From JAYZDB01 sp036338025 (GTDB taxonomy: Bacteria > Planctomycetota > UBA1135 > UBA2386): 25,817 nt of DNA. A program made the translations under genes and the position numbers. Positions 8,813 to 17,538 of this stretch are shown one piece after another (the first letter of the stretch is position 1; each line of letters starts with the position of its first letter). The notes under the pieces were generated by a model. That model was not told the DNA's origin. It worked only from the letters and a program-made list of their open reading frames with translations, and ran no database searches. The stretch lies in the NCBI GenBank assembly GCA_036338025.1, contig JAYZDB010000038.1, positions 1 through 25,817 on the forward strand, written 5' to 3'.

Positions 8813-9232
8813 CTATTCCCGTCCGCCCTCGATCGGCTCCGCGCCGATCGAGATCGCCGACAGCTTGGCAATCAGGCAAGCATCGAACACCTTGGCGACC
8901 AATCCAAACTGGGCTTTCTGATCGCCGCGAATAAGGACCTCCTGATCCTTGTTTCGCGACGCAGCCGCCTTGAGCTTCTGTTGGAGAGCCTCAACCGATA
9001 CCTGTCGTCCATCGACAAGAAGCCGTCCATCACGCGATACATTGATGACCATGACCCGGCTGTCCTCAGCCTGCTGACCACTAGCGGCCTCAGGAAGGTC
9101 CAGGTCCATCTCCACCTCGTCCTGGTGGAAGGTCGTGGCACTGAGGAAGAAAATCAGCAACAAGAACACCACGTCGATCAGTGGCGTCATGTTCAGGGCC
9201 TCTACCTGTTCTTCGCCGGGATCAAGACGCAT
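8813..9232 (-). CDS. exbD: ExbD/TolR-family proton-channel subunit
   Basis: A 139-residue ExbD/TolR protein. It has one membrane helix near the N-terminus (residues about 18-35) with the family signature NMTPLIDVVFLLLIFF. Asp20 matches the essential proton-carrying aspartate of E. coli ExbD (Asp25). The periplasmic part contains the usual pattern, with VMVINVSRDGRLLVDG and VLIRGDQKAQFG. With ExbB it forms an inner-membrane motor that uses the proton-motive force to energise a TonB-type partner. The start overlaps the exbB 3' end by 11 bp, so translation is probably coupled. The next gene downstream encodes the TonB-like fusion protein, its probable partner. Confidence 0.95.
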   Translation of the reverse strand: MRLDPGEEQVEALNMTPLIDVVFLLLIFFLSATTFHQDEVEMDLDLPEAASGQQAEDSRVMVINVSRDGRLLVDGRQVSVEALQQKLKAAASRNKDQEVLIRGDQKAQFGLVAKVFDACLIAKLSAISIGAEPIEGGRE

Positions 9233-9878
9233 TGGGCACCAGGAGATCTACTGCTGGGGTGAGCTTCTCGTCCGTCTCGATCATCAATTGTCGCACCTTG
9301 GTATTGAGGTGCGCTGCGATCAGCAGCGCCGGGATCGCTACTACCAGCCCGGCGATCGTTGTCACCAGGGCTTCTTCGATACCACCTGCCAGATGTTCGG
9401 GCTTGCCCATGCCAGCCTTCACGATGAGCGCGAACGCGTCCTGAATACCCATCACGGTACCAAGAAGACCAAGCAACGGCGCAATACTGGCGATCAACTG
9501 CAGCGGCCTGATGTTGCCCCGCAACTTCTCGACTTCCTTGCCGCCCTGATCCTCCATCGCGCGTTCCACGTGTTCGATCCCGCGGCCGCGTCGGTTGATA
9601 CCTGCGATGAGGATACGACCAGCCGGAGCATCCAGCTCCTTCGCAGCAGCCGAAGCTGCCTCGTGATCGCCAGCAGCGAGCAACTCGATCGCCGTATCGA
9701 TCTCCGGCGGAACAACACACTCACTACGCAGGTGAAGCCAACGCTCCATCGCCAGTGTCAGTACAACGACCGAACAAATGGCGATGGGGATCATGATGTA
9801 ACCCCCGGCCAACAAAAACTCCCAGACCGTCTGAGTGGCGACGACCTGCTGCGAACTGTCTTGGATGAGTGCTAACAT
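9222..9878 (-). CDS. exbB: ExbB/TolQ/MotA-family proton-channel subunit
   Basis: A 218-residue ExbB/TolQ/MotA protein with three membrane helices: about 24-44, 127-147 (LIASIAPLLGLLGTVMGI) and 170-190 (ALVTTIAGLVVAIPALLIA). The LGLLGTVMGI and EALVTTIAGLVVAIPA blocks are the family core around the proton path. It would build the pentameric channel into which ExbD inserts. The ATG lies 2 bp after the stop of the TPR gene and is preceded by a Shine-Dalgarno-like AGGT, so the TPR gene and exbB are tightly coupled. Length is normal for the short ExbB type without an extra periplasmic domain. Confidence 0.96.
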   Translation of the reverse strand: MLALIQDSSQQVVATQTVWEFLLAGGYIMIPIAICSVVVLTLAMERWLHLRSECVVPPEIDTAIELLAAGDHEAASAAAKELDAPAGRILIAGINRRGRGIEHVERAMEDQGGKEVEKLRGNIRPLQLIASIAPLLGLLGTVMGIQDAFALIVKAGMGKPEHLAGGIEEALVTTIAGLVVAIPALLIAAHLNTKVRQLMIETDEKLTPAVDLLVPNAS

Positions 9879-9880
9879 GC

Positions 9881-12800
9881 TTACCTGCTTTTGCTGTTCT
9901 GGAGTTTCGTGTGGGCACGCTTCGCCAGATCCGAATCCGGGAATCGTTGAATCAGCTCATCAAAGAGCTTGCTGGCCTTATTGGATTTACCAAGTTCGAG
10001 GTAGCAGTCACCCGCCGCATCGAGGCTGCGCTGAACCCAATTGGCATGACCGTATAGAATCGACAGCTTGACGAAGGCTTCGACCGCAGCATCGAGCTTG
10101 CCGTTCGCACGCCGAGTCTCGCCAATCCGGAATTGAGCCTCGGCCGACAACTCGTCATCGGTGAGATTCGTCACCACCGTGAAGGCCGCCTCGGCGCGAA
10201 CCCAGTCCTCCAACTGATACCAGGCCTGCCCAAGCCAGAGATTGGCACGGGCAGGATCGCCGTCCGAACGCCCTTGAGTGGTATCAAGTCGTTGCAAGTA
10301 ATCCCGGAGCACACCACTGGCTTCAAGCGCCCTACTCGTACGCACCAGGCTCTCTCCGTGGTGGAGACGTGCAACCTGTGTCCGCACGTGATCAGGCTGC
10401 CGTCCGATGAGCTTCGCATACCGGTCAGTGGCACCCGCGTAGTCACGCTCCCGGTACTTGGTCTCACCAACGAAGAACTGGGCCTCGTAATACAGGTCGT
10501 GCTCTACCCCGAATTCGACGATGCGCTCGAAGTGGTGACGTGCCGCCGCAAACTTCTTCTGCTCAAACCGAAGGAACCCAGACGAATATTGGGCTCTGCC
10601 CTCGTACTTGCCGCGGACTTGCTGAAGCTGAGCCAGGGCCTCATCAGGACGGTTCTGCTTCAGGAGTGCTTCACCGATATGTAATCGGCTTTCGCCAGCC
10701 AGGTCCTTGTCCTTTGAAACAGCGGCAGCCTGGCCGAACGCAACCAGTGCAGCCGGCTCGTCCTTGCTTCTCCGACACACCCAGCCAAGCTCGTAGAACA
10801 AGCGGTCGGGACGGGAGAGCTTCGCATTCCGCACGGACTCAAGAGTCTCGCGGGCGTTCTTCAACTTGCCGGTCCGCGACTGAGCGACACCAAGCGTGTA
10901 GCGCATTTCATCGGCACGAGCATGCTTCGGATAGGTCTTCAAAAACCTCTGCGAGGCCAGGACCGCACCCGCCCAATCTTCATTCCGATGATTCAACGCC
11001 GACAACAACTCGAGTAGATCCGCCTTGCCGTCCCCGACCGCCGGATGCTTTATGCCGCGCTCTACCCAATCGACACACTGAGCATCCTCGCCGAGTTCAA
11101 AGGCACACCAGGCCAGCCCCTCGTGAGCCCTACCACCAATCTTGTCCGCGCGCTCAACTAGCGGCAGATAGGCCGCGCTCGCCGCACTAAAATCTCCCTG
11201 TTTGAACAAGACCTCAGCAAATTCAAGCTTGTCCGCGAACACACGCTCCGGTGATTTTTCGTTTGCTGCTGCGCGCGACAATCGCGAGGCAGCGAGCTTC
11301 CACTTGCCCTGGCGTTTCAGGACTCGCGCTGCCACGCGTTCGGTACGCGCGATGTAGCGACCCTCGGGATTGGCATCCTGGTAGCGATCTGCTGCCTGCA
11401 GCGCCTTGTCTAGCGATGCTGCATCCAGCCACGCCAAGGCCTCCATCGAAAGAGACTCCTCGGCCATCGCCTTGTCCTTGGAACGCCTGGAGTTCGCGAT
11501 TCCCGCGAAACGCATCGCGGCGGACTTGTAATCTCCGCTGAGGTAACTGCACCAGGCGCCCTTGAACAAGGCCTTGCCGGACAGTTTGTGGTCCGCGGGG
11601 ATCTGACCATAAGCCTTGTCAGCGTCCGGATACTGCTTGAGACCAAAGAGATTCTCCGCCAGCGCGAAGCGGGCCGTCATCACCAGGTCATGGTGTTCAA
11701 ATTTCTCGAGGAACTCGCGCACCAACTCGTTGGATTCGAGGTAGCGCTGCAGCCTGTGCAGCGCCAGGCACTGTCCATACAGAGCCTCACCGCGCCGGAC
11801 CTGATCCTCGCTCTTGGTGCAGCACTCACGGTACGCCCCCAGAGCCTTGCTCCACTGCGCGTCGTCTGCGTACGCCTCGGCTAGACTGTAGTACATCCGG
11901 CCTTGATCGGCCGGTTTCGTCGCCATCTGGATCGCCCGTACCAGATCTCCTTCCGCGGCCTTCGTGTCTCCGAGGTCGAGATACGCGATACCCCGCAACT
12001 CCAGACCAGGCCAGCGAATCTCGGCAGGCTCCGACGACCGCTTCAGCAGGGCATTGAGCTGCTCGACGGCAGGCTCGAACTTGCGGGACTTGTACAGCGC
12101 ACGTCCACGCTCCAACATCGCCTTGCCGACCAGCGGAGACCGCGGGAAGCGGTCTATCACCTGCTGGAACTCAGCGATCGCCTGCTCCATCTGCTCTTGC
12201 TTCACGGACGCGTAGCCGAGCCCCATGGCCGCGTCATCGGCAAAGTCCCCGCTGGCCTGCGCTGCTGACTCGAAGGCTGCACGTGCCGCCCCACTGTCAC
12301 CAGCACGCAACGCCGCCTCACCCTGCAGGAAACGGCACTCCCCGAAAGCCGCGTGCTTGGGGTAACGGTCACCGGCTCGCTGGAACAACTTCGAAGCATC
12401 CAAGAAAACACCCCTACGCAGCTGGATGAAACCAGCCTGGTAGAGCGCCGTCACCGCAAAGCGCCCGTCCTTGTCCGTATCGAGGTCCGCACACTTGCGA
12501 TACGCACTGAGCGCAGCATCTTCGTCGTTGGTCTTTCGTAGACTTTCACCTTCGGCGAACAAGCTCGGTGCGGCCAGATAGTGTTTATCACCAGCCTCCG
12601 CCACCAGTTGCCGGAATTGGATCGCTGCCTCCGCGTCCTGCTTGTCTTGTTTCAGCGTGTGACCGAGGCGGTAGCGGCACTCGGCCTTGAACTTGAAAGG
12701 GCGACCTCGCAGAGCTCGTCGAAAAGCCGCAATCGCCTGTTCAGGCTTCTTCAACTCCAGGTAGCAAACTCCGAGCCGGTAGTTGGCTTCAGAGGCCTTG

Positions 12801-12976
12801 TCGTGACTCGACTGATCCTCGACAAAGCGTGAGAGTTGGCGAGCCGCATCATCGTGCATGCCCCGATTGATCAGCCCCAAAGCCAGCTGATACCGTTCGG
12901 CGCTGCGGTCTTGAGCCGCAAGGGGTTCGAGGACTACGACGCTAAGGACGAGGAATGCGACGAACTGACCGCTCAT
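9881..12976 (-). CDS. Secreted tetratricopeptide-repeat protein
   Basis: A protein of about 1031 residues made almost entirely of TPR-type helical repeats, for example EANYRLGVCYLELKKPEQAI, ALFKGAWCSYLSGDYKSAAM and RFRIGETRRANGKLDAAVE-like units, spaced about 34-40 residues over the whole length. An N-terminal signal peptide is visible (FVAFLVLSVVVLEPLAAQ, cleavage after LAA), so the protein should act in the periplasm. I prefer the ATG at 12976 to the GTG at 12985, because AGGTG sits at a suitable distance before the ATG. It is the first gene of a four-gene cluster with exbB, exbD and the TonB-like fusion. CpoB/YbgF, a TPR protein linked to the Tol-Pal system, is a loose parallel, but this protein is far longer. 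Its role as a periplasmic scaffold is inference. Confidence 0.92.
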   Translation of the reverse strand: MSGQFVAFLVLSVVVLEPLAAQDRSAERYQLALGLINRGMHDDAARQLSRFVEDQSSHDKASEANYRLGVCYLELKKPEQAIAAFRRALRGRPFKFKAECRYRLGHTLKQDKQDAEAAIQFRQLVAEAGDKHYLAAPSLFAEGESLRKTNDEDAALSAYRKCADLDTDKDGRFAVTALYQAGFIQLRRGVFLDASKLFQRAGDRYPKHAAFGECRFLQGEAALRAGDSGAARAAFESAAQASGDFADDAAMGLGYASVKQEQMEQAIAEFQQVIDRFPRSPLVGKAMLERGRALYKSRKFEPAVEQLNALLKRSSEPAEIRWPGLELRGIAYLDLGDTKAAEGDLVRAIQMATKPADQGRMYYSLAEAYADDAQWSKALGAYRECCTKSEDQVRRGEALYGQCLALHRLQRYLESNELVREFLEKFEHHDLVMTARFALAENLFGLKQYPDADKAYGQIPADHKLSGKALFKGAWCSYLSGDYKSAAMRFAGIANSRRSKDKAMAEESLSMEALAWLDAASLDKALQAADRYQDANPEGRYIARTERVAARVLKRQGKWKLAASRLSRAAANEKSPERVFADKLEFAEVLFKQGDFSAASAAYLPLVERADKIGGRAHEGLAWCAFELGEDAQCVDWVERGIKHPAVGDGKADLLELLSALNHRNEDWAGAVLASQRFLKTYPKHARADEMRYTLGVAQSRTGKLKNARETLESVRNAKLSRPDRLFYELGWVCRRSKDEPAALVAFGQAAAVSKDKDLAGESRLHIGEALLKQNRPDEALAQLQQVRGKYEGRAQYSSGFLRFEQKKFAAARHHFERIVEFGVEHDLYYEAQFFVGETKYRERDYAGATDRYAKLIGRQPDHVRTQVARLHHGESLVRTSRALEASGVLRDYLQRLDTTQGRSDGDPARANLWLGQAWYQLEDWVRAEAAFTVVTNLTDDELSAEAQFRIGETRRANGKLDAAVEAFVKLSILYGHANWVQRSLDAAGDCYLELGKSNKASKLFDELIQRFPDSDLAKRAHTKLQNSKSR

Positions 12977-13793
12977 CTTTGTCACCTGATTCAGAATGGG
13001 AGGAATGCCAACGCAATCAGCAAGTATGCGTCGAACAACCGGATGGGTTTAACCACGACCCAAAGCCCCCTACCCGCCCTGGGCATTGGAAGCACTGAAA
13101 GCACCCAAGTCGAAGCACGGAAGAAAACGAGGCATCTCCCGACGCGCACGAGGTCCGGTGCGTCACCGTGGACCGATCTTTGTACAGTCAGGACCCGATG
13201 GACGCGATCGCGGAAAAAAAACCGCGCACCCTTGTGCGGCGACGTTTTCCCCAGTGCTCGACGGCTGCGCGTAACAGCACCTCCCCCTTCGCGGCTCTAT
13301 CGGCACCAAATCTGAGCAAACCAACACTGCCGCACGGTCGGTGGAACACCAAGATCTGGTCCCATCCGGGACAGAGCCAGCCTCACACCGCGGTCACAGG
13401 CAGGCAACCGCTGACGCACCGCGGCCCGGCTAGCGGACCGCGATCTTGCAGACTCGGCCGTTTGGAAACTCGCTATTCCGTAAGTACCGACGACCAAAAT
13501 TTCGCGCATCGATGGGTGCTACGCCAACTCGCCGCCTCCGACTGGCGCTGGCGTCAGCAAGTCCCGAGTGGGCGACCGGATGACGTGGCCGAAACCACCG
13601 GCTGCCGGTGTCAGCGCGAAGGTCTCGCCGATCGCCGAACAGTGCTGAGCACCTCACCGAACAAGTGCCAGTTGCCATCGCTGATGGGCGGCACAGTCGC
13701 TAGCGCACGGATTCACGCAGCGTTTTCTTCACGGTGTTTTTGGTGAATTGGCACAACTGCGACCCAATCCAGCTCGCTAGACTCCAACACCCA
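12977..13793. other. Long intergenic region between divergent TPR and SDR genes
   Basis: About 0.8 kb with no convincing gene. The open frames found on both strands have composition typical of chance reading in GC-rich DNA (many Arg, Ser, Pro and no recognisable motif), and none has a convincing start. It must hold the promoters of the leftward TPR-exbBD cluster and of the rightward dehydrogenase gene. The only structure I see is the pair of overlapping inverted repeats and the A8 run at about 13209-13238. I saw no tRNA-like pattern, CRISPR or transposon end. Confidence 0.6.
13209..13238 (-). terminator. Possible terminator/attenuator hairpin with T8 tract
   Basis: Read on the minus strand, CGCAC-AAGG-GTGCG forms a 5-bp GC-rich hairpin, followed after CGG by a run of eight T. 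A second, mutually exclusive pairing (CGCGG around the T8 run) shares the same bases. The element lies about 230 bp upstream of the TPR gene and could be a terminator or a leader attenuator for the TPR-exbBD cluster. The stem is short and the 3-base gap before the T run is not ideal, so this is only a candidate. Confidence 0.3.
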
Positions 13794-14627
13794 ATGAACC
13801 AGGATCAGCCCCTCGCCGACCAGGTCGCGATCGTAACCGGCGGCGGTTGGAACATCGGGCGAGCCATCGCGCTTCGTCTATCGCGAATCGGCGCACATGT
13901 CGTCATCGCATCGCGATCCGAAGATCGACTGAAGATGGTTGTGGACGAGATCACTGCCAGCGGTGGGTCTGCGCTGGCGGTGCCCTGCGACGTCATGTGC
14001 CTGGAGCAGGTCGAACACCTTATCGAAGCCACCGTCGCACACTTCGGGACAGTCGATATCATGGCATCGTGTGCTGGCGGTAGCGGCGCTCACGAGTCAA
14101 TCGAGGACGTCGACCCACAGGTCTGGTACGACGTTGTCGCCAAGAACCTCCACGGCACATTCCACTGCGCCCGTTGCGTCTTGCCAACTTTCCGCGCCAA
14201 GAACAGCGGCCACATCCTCACTTTCACCGGTGGCGGGGCGTTCTTCCCCTGGGTCGGGTACTTCGCCACGGCGTACGCGAGCGCCAAAGCCGGCATCTGC
14301 CGGTTCACGGACCAACTGCAGGCCGAACTCCTCGACACCAACATCCGCGTCAACTGTGTGGAGCCTGGGATGGTGTGGAGCCCCGACAAGATCAAGGCCA
14401 TCGAAGCCCAAGAGCAGGAGTCCGGGCAACCGCACCCGGATCGTGCAAGCAACCACCCGCCGGAGTCCGCCGCAGAGTTGGTGGAGTCGCTGACTACGGG
14501 GCCTGGCACGGCAATTCGAGGTCGAATCGTATCGGTCAATGACTCCTGGTGGCGCGATCCGGATGAGATCCGCGCCGTTGAGGATTCCTTGACGATGTAC
14601 CGACTGCGTCGGTACGACGGTACCTGA
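13794..14627 (+). CDS. Short-chain dehydrogenase/reductase (SDR)
   Basis: A 277-residue classical-type SDR, an NAD(P)-dependent oxidoreductase with a Rossmann fold. The cofactor motif TGGGWNIG is at residues 15-22, Asn118 is in KNLHGTF, and the catalytic Tyr161-x3-Lys165 is in YASAKAG, followed by IRVNCVEPGMV. The usual catalytic Ser is replaced: the block reads TFTGGGAFFP, with Thr145 where related members have SGGGA. The C-terminal 60 residues (IRGRIVSVNDSWW, then MYRLRRYDGT) are less typical. I chose the ATG at 13794; the longer frame from 13734 adds 20 residues of no SDR character. It stands alone and is convergent with the M20 gene. Substrate unknown. Confidence 0.87.
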   Translation: MNQDQPLADQVAIVTGGGWNIGRAIALRLSRIGAHVVIASRSEDRLKMVVDEITASGGSALAVPCDVMCLEQVEHLIEATVAHFGTVDIMASCAGGSGAHESIEDVDPQVWYDVVAKNLHGTFHCARCVLPTFRAKNSGHILTFTGGGAFFPWVGYFATAYASAKAGICRFTDQLQAELLDTNIRVNCVEPGMVWSPDKIKAIEAQEQESGQPHPDRASNHPPESAAELVESLTTGPGTAIRGRIVSVNDSWWRDPDEIRAVEDSLTMYRLRRYDGT

Positions 14628-14637
14628 TGTAGGGCCA

Positions 14638-14655
14638 GGACCCGCTGTGCGGTCC
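14638..14655. terminator. Hairpin between convergent SDR and M20 genes
   Basis: GGACC-c-GC-TGT-GC-GGTCC forms a 7-bp stem with one bulged C and a 3-base loop. It sits in the 29-bp space between the stops of two convergent genes, where a bidirectional terminator would be expected. There is no clear T tract on either side, so Rho-independent action is doubtful. Confidence 0.35.
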
Positions 14656-14656
14656 G

Positions 14657-15946
14657 CTACTTGGGCGCCAGCAGGTCCACCAACACGGCAGCCATCGCTT
14701 TGATACCTGTCGCCAGCGATTCCCGGGCGTCGGGATAGTAGTAGGAAGAGTGGAGTGACGGCAGAGGCTCACCCGAAGCCTGGTACTTGGCCAGCCGGGC
14801 CGGCGAGATCGTGCCGAGTCGGAACATGAAGATCGGCACGCCGGCTCGACCAAATCGCCCAAAGTCCTCGGCGGTCATCACCTTCTGCATCGGCACAACA
14901 TTCGAATCACCCAACACTGCTCGCATGGCCTTCACGCCACGCTCGACCAATGCGGCGTCATTGATCAACGCGGGCGTCCCCTCCGAGAACGTAACCGTCG
15001 GTTGTTTCGCACCAGCACCGGCAGCGACCGCATTCGCCTTGCGAATGATGCCAGCCTTGAGATGGGCACGCACTGCATCTGAATAACTCCGAACCGTGAT
15101 CTGCAGATGGCACCGGTCAGAGATGATGTTGTGTTTGGTTCCACCGTGGATCGAACCAACAGTAATCACTGAGGGGTCAGTCGAGGCAATCTCCCGCGAC
15201 ACGATGGTCTGCAACTGCAGGACCAATTGCGCCGCCTGTACGATCGGATCGATTGTCAGATGGGGCTTCGCACCGTGACCACCCCGACCGTACATCGTGA
15301 CATCCACGCTATCGACATTCGCCATCACTGGTCCGGTCCCAAAACCGATGGTCCCGGTGGCGGCATCGTTGCTGACATGTAGTGCGACGGCGTAATCGGG
15401 TTTCTTGAACTTCGTGAACAGCCCGGCTTTCAACATCGCGGTTGCGCCACCCGAGCGTTCCTCGGCTGGCTGGCCAATGAACATCACACGACCCCGCCAG
15501 CGATCCTTGTGCGCTGCAAGGTACCGGGCCGTGCCGATCAGGTTGGTGACGTGGATGTCATGCCCACAGGCGTGCATGATCCCAGCCGCCTGGCCTTCCT
15601 GGTTCTCCGCGTAGATCTTGGACCGATACGGCAAACCCGTCTTCTCGGCGACCGGCAGCGCATCCATATCACCACGAACCATCACAGTCGGCCCAGCGCC
15701 GTTCTCCATGATCGCGACAACACCGTAGCCGCCAAAATTCCTGGTCACCCTTGCACCAGTCTCAGCCAACAGGTCTGCGAGTCTCTTGGAAGTGTCCTTC
15801 TCCCGGAACGAGAGTTCCGGATGCTGGTGAAACTGCTGATAGATACCAACCAACTCATCGAGTTGCCGCTCCAGCCACGAGTCCACGTGTGATTGGGCAG
15901 GCACGATGCCAACGAGCAAGAATGGGGCGAGGTGTGGAACTCTCAT
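14657..15946 (-). CDS. Secreted M20-family amidohydrolase/peptidase
   Basis: A 429-residue M20D-type amidohydrolase, the group that cleaves N-acyl or N-acetyl groups from amino acids or small peptides (hippurate, N-acetyl-diaminopimelate). The metal-site residues are in place: GDMDALP (92-98), HACGHDIH (125-132), AEE (161-163), His190 in ALHVS and a C-terminal LHSSYYYPD. A central dimerisation domain (about 210-320) is present, with GRGGHGAKPH. The N-terminus, LAPFLLVGIVPAQS, is a signal peptide, so the enzyme is exported, unlike most cytoplasmic members. It begins 12 bp after the stop of the sigma-fusion gene and is probably co-transcribed with it. Substrate not predictable. Confidence 0.92.
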   Translation of the reverse strand: MRVPHLAPFLLVGIVPAQSHVDSWLERQLDELVGIYQQFHQHPELSFREKDTSKRLADLLAETGARVTRNFGGYGVVAIMENGAGPTVMVRGDMDALPVAEKTGLPYRSKIYAENQEGQAAGIMHACGHDIHVTNLIGTARYLAAHKDRWRGRVMFIGQPAEERSGGATAMLKAGLFTKFKKPDYAVALHVSNDAATGTIGFGTGPVMANVDSVDVTMYGRGGHGAKPHLTIDPIVQAAQLVLQLQTIVSREIASTDPSVITVGSIHGGTKHNIISDRCHLQITVRSYSDAVRAHLKAGIIRKANAVAAGAGAKQPTVTFSEGTPALINDAALVERGVKAMRAVLGDSNVVPMQKVMTAEDFGRFGRAGVPIFMFRLGTISPARLAKYQASGEPLPSLHSSYYYPDARESLATGIKAMAAVLVDLLAPK

Positions 15947-15958
15947 GGGAACAACAGG

Positions 15959-17476
15959 CTATTGCATCGGCGCACGCAAGTCGATCCAGTGCACATGAGC
16001 ATCAACAGAGTCATGCTGTGCCGACTCTGTCAGCCCCTTGACTAACCGCCGATGGGTCGCGGGATCCAATGTTCCTTCATCGAGCAGAATCTTCGCGGTG
16101 CCAATCAGGCCCTCGATGACCAACTCGGAAAACACCTCCGCAGGGTCAGAACTCACCACTAGCACACCCATCCCTTCTTTCCATGGATATCGGAACGGCG
16201 GACTCGACGCAGTTGGCAAGCGCAGTCCTTGTGTGACGCGGATCGGATTGGCGGGCCGGGTCATCGAGGCTCCCAACTCGCTAGTTGCCGGTGAAGGCGG
16301 GAATACCCGGCTGATTACTGACTTGCCATCAACGGCGTGCGCCAACAACAGCACGACGTTCCGGTCGAACCTGCAAGCAAGCTCCAGACGAAACTCGCAC
16401 TCGCGCACGGCAGCTGAGCCCTGCCCTGCACGTGCTGGGTGAAGCACGTAGTCGACGACACCCACCTTGACCGGTTGGCCATCGTCGAAAAACATGAACA
16501 GTCCGATCAGAGCAGCGAACGCCAATACCACCCAGTGGAACCGCCGGATCCCCTGGGAGGAGGCTGCACCACGGAGCACTTCGTCGGCTATCTCGCTACG
16601 GTTCTGGAGCGACTCCTCCGGTGCGCAATCGGCGAGCAGGCAGTCGGCGACCGCCAGTTCCCGCAGGGCATTGGCATGCGCAGCGATCTGGGTTTCCAGC
16701 TCGGCCCGCCCGGTTTCGGGGAGTTCGCCACTAGCCAGCTTCCATATCCGCTCCCTGGACGGCGCGCGGCTTCCGACCGCTTGCTCTGACTCCAACCAAG
16801 GCTGCGACAGCCACTTTTCGACCGCCTCGAGATCAGCGGCCGAAGGTGGCTGCTCACCCGATTCCAAACCAGCCAAAAAAGACAGCCCACGCCGGTAGGC
16901 AACTTTCACCGTCTCGTGGTCGCGCTCCAGCACCTGGGAGATCTCTTGCAAGGACGGCGCATCCGGCTCCAGATGGTAGAAAATCAGGATCGACCGATCG
17001 AGGGGCGGCAGCCGCACGATCCCATCACGGAGCTCCGATAGCCTCTCTTGACTCGGAGACTCAACGTCGTCCTGCCATCTCAGCGCCGAGCGCGAACCAC
17101 GCTGGCTCGGGGTCGACTGCTCGTCGCGCAAGGTGCCCGCAACCACGTGAAACAAGTAGGCACGAAATTTCCCCTCGCCCAGGCTGCCTTCACCCTGATT
17201 CCCCTCCAGAGTGCCTCGCAGCGCCGCATAACAGCGACCCATTGTCTCAACCAACAATGCACGGCGCTCGGTCACAGTCGGTGACGGACCGAGCCGCCAT
17301 AACCCAATGCCAATGGCACGCAGGAAGACGTGTTGGTATTCCACGAGGAACCGCCGCCAGGCACCCTCATCCCCCGCACGCAGGGCAGTGAGCCACCCCA
17401 GATCCATTCGCGGCCCGGGAGAACCCGGGTTTCCAGGCTCCTCGATCGGTTCAGCAGTTGGAGCGCGTGAATCCAT
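15959..17476 (-). CDS. ECF-like sigma factor fused to membrane-anchored extracytoplasmic domain
   Basis: A 505-residue fusion. Residues 26-80 look like a divergent sigma-70 region 2 (LTALRAGDEGAWRRFLVEY). Residues 145-203 are a clear region 4 with a helix-turn-helix (IVRLPPLDRSILIFYHLE, then SLQEISQVLERDHETVKVAYRRGL). Residues 243-285 resemble the helical start of anti-sigma factors (IWKLASGELPETGRAELETQ) but lack the HxxxCxxC zinc site. One membrane helix follows (313-330, FHWVVLAFAALIGLFMFF). Residues 331-505 would lie outside the cytoplasm. The architecture puts sigma, anti-sigma-like and sensor parts in a single chain, so release may need proteolysis (inference). Planctomycetota are known for sigma factors with membrane-anchored C-terminal extensions. 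The gene lies 62 bp after the HMA lipoprotein gene and 12 bp before the M20 gene. Confidence 0.8.
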   Translation of the reverse strand: MDSRAPTAEPIEEPGNPGSPGPRMDLGWLTALRAGDEGAWRRFLVEYQHVFLRAIGIGLWRLGPSPTVTERRALLVETMGRCYAALRGTLEGNQGEGSLGEGKFRAYLFHVVAGTLRDEQSTPSQRGSRSALRWQDDVESPSQERLSELRDGIVRLPPLDRSILIFYHLEPDAPSLQEISQVLERDHETVKVAYRRGLSFLAGLESGEQPPSAADLEAVEKWLSQPWLESEQAVGSRAPSRERIWKLASGELPETGRAELETQIAAHANALRELAVADCLLADCAPEESLQNRSEIADEVLRGAASSQGIRRFHWVVLAFAALIGLFMFFDDGQPVKVGVVDYVLHPARAGQGSAAVRECEFRLELACRFDRNVVLLLAHAVDGKSVISRVFPPSPATSELGASMTRPANPIRVTQGLRLPTASSPPFRYPWKEGMGVLVVSSDPAEVFSELVIEGLIGTAKILLDEGTLDPATHRRLVKGLTESAQHDSVDAHVHWIDLRAPMQ

Positions 17477-17538
17477 AGACCAACAGCGGCAGGCTCAAGA
17501 CTCGGAACCCAGCAGACAGGCTATGCAGGTACCTACAA

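Noticed and set aside
12836..13746. Overlapping plus-strand frames of 159 and 192 codons in and next to the intergenic region
   Set aside because: They overlap the TPR signal-peptide region or each other, have Arg/Ser/Pro-rich chance-like composition and show no motif.
16620..16750. A zinc-binding anti-sigma domain in the sigma fusion
   Set aside because: The helical region resembles the start of anti-sigma factors, but the HxxxCxxC ligands are absent; the only cysteines (279 and 284) do not fit the spacing.
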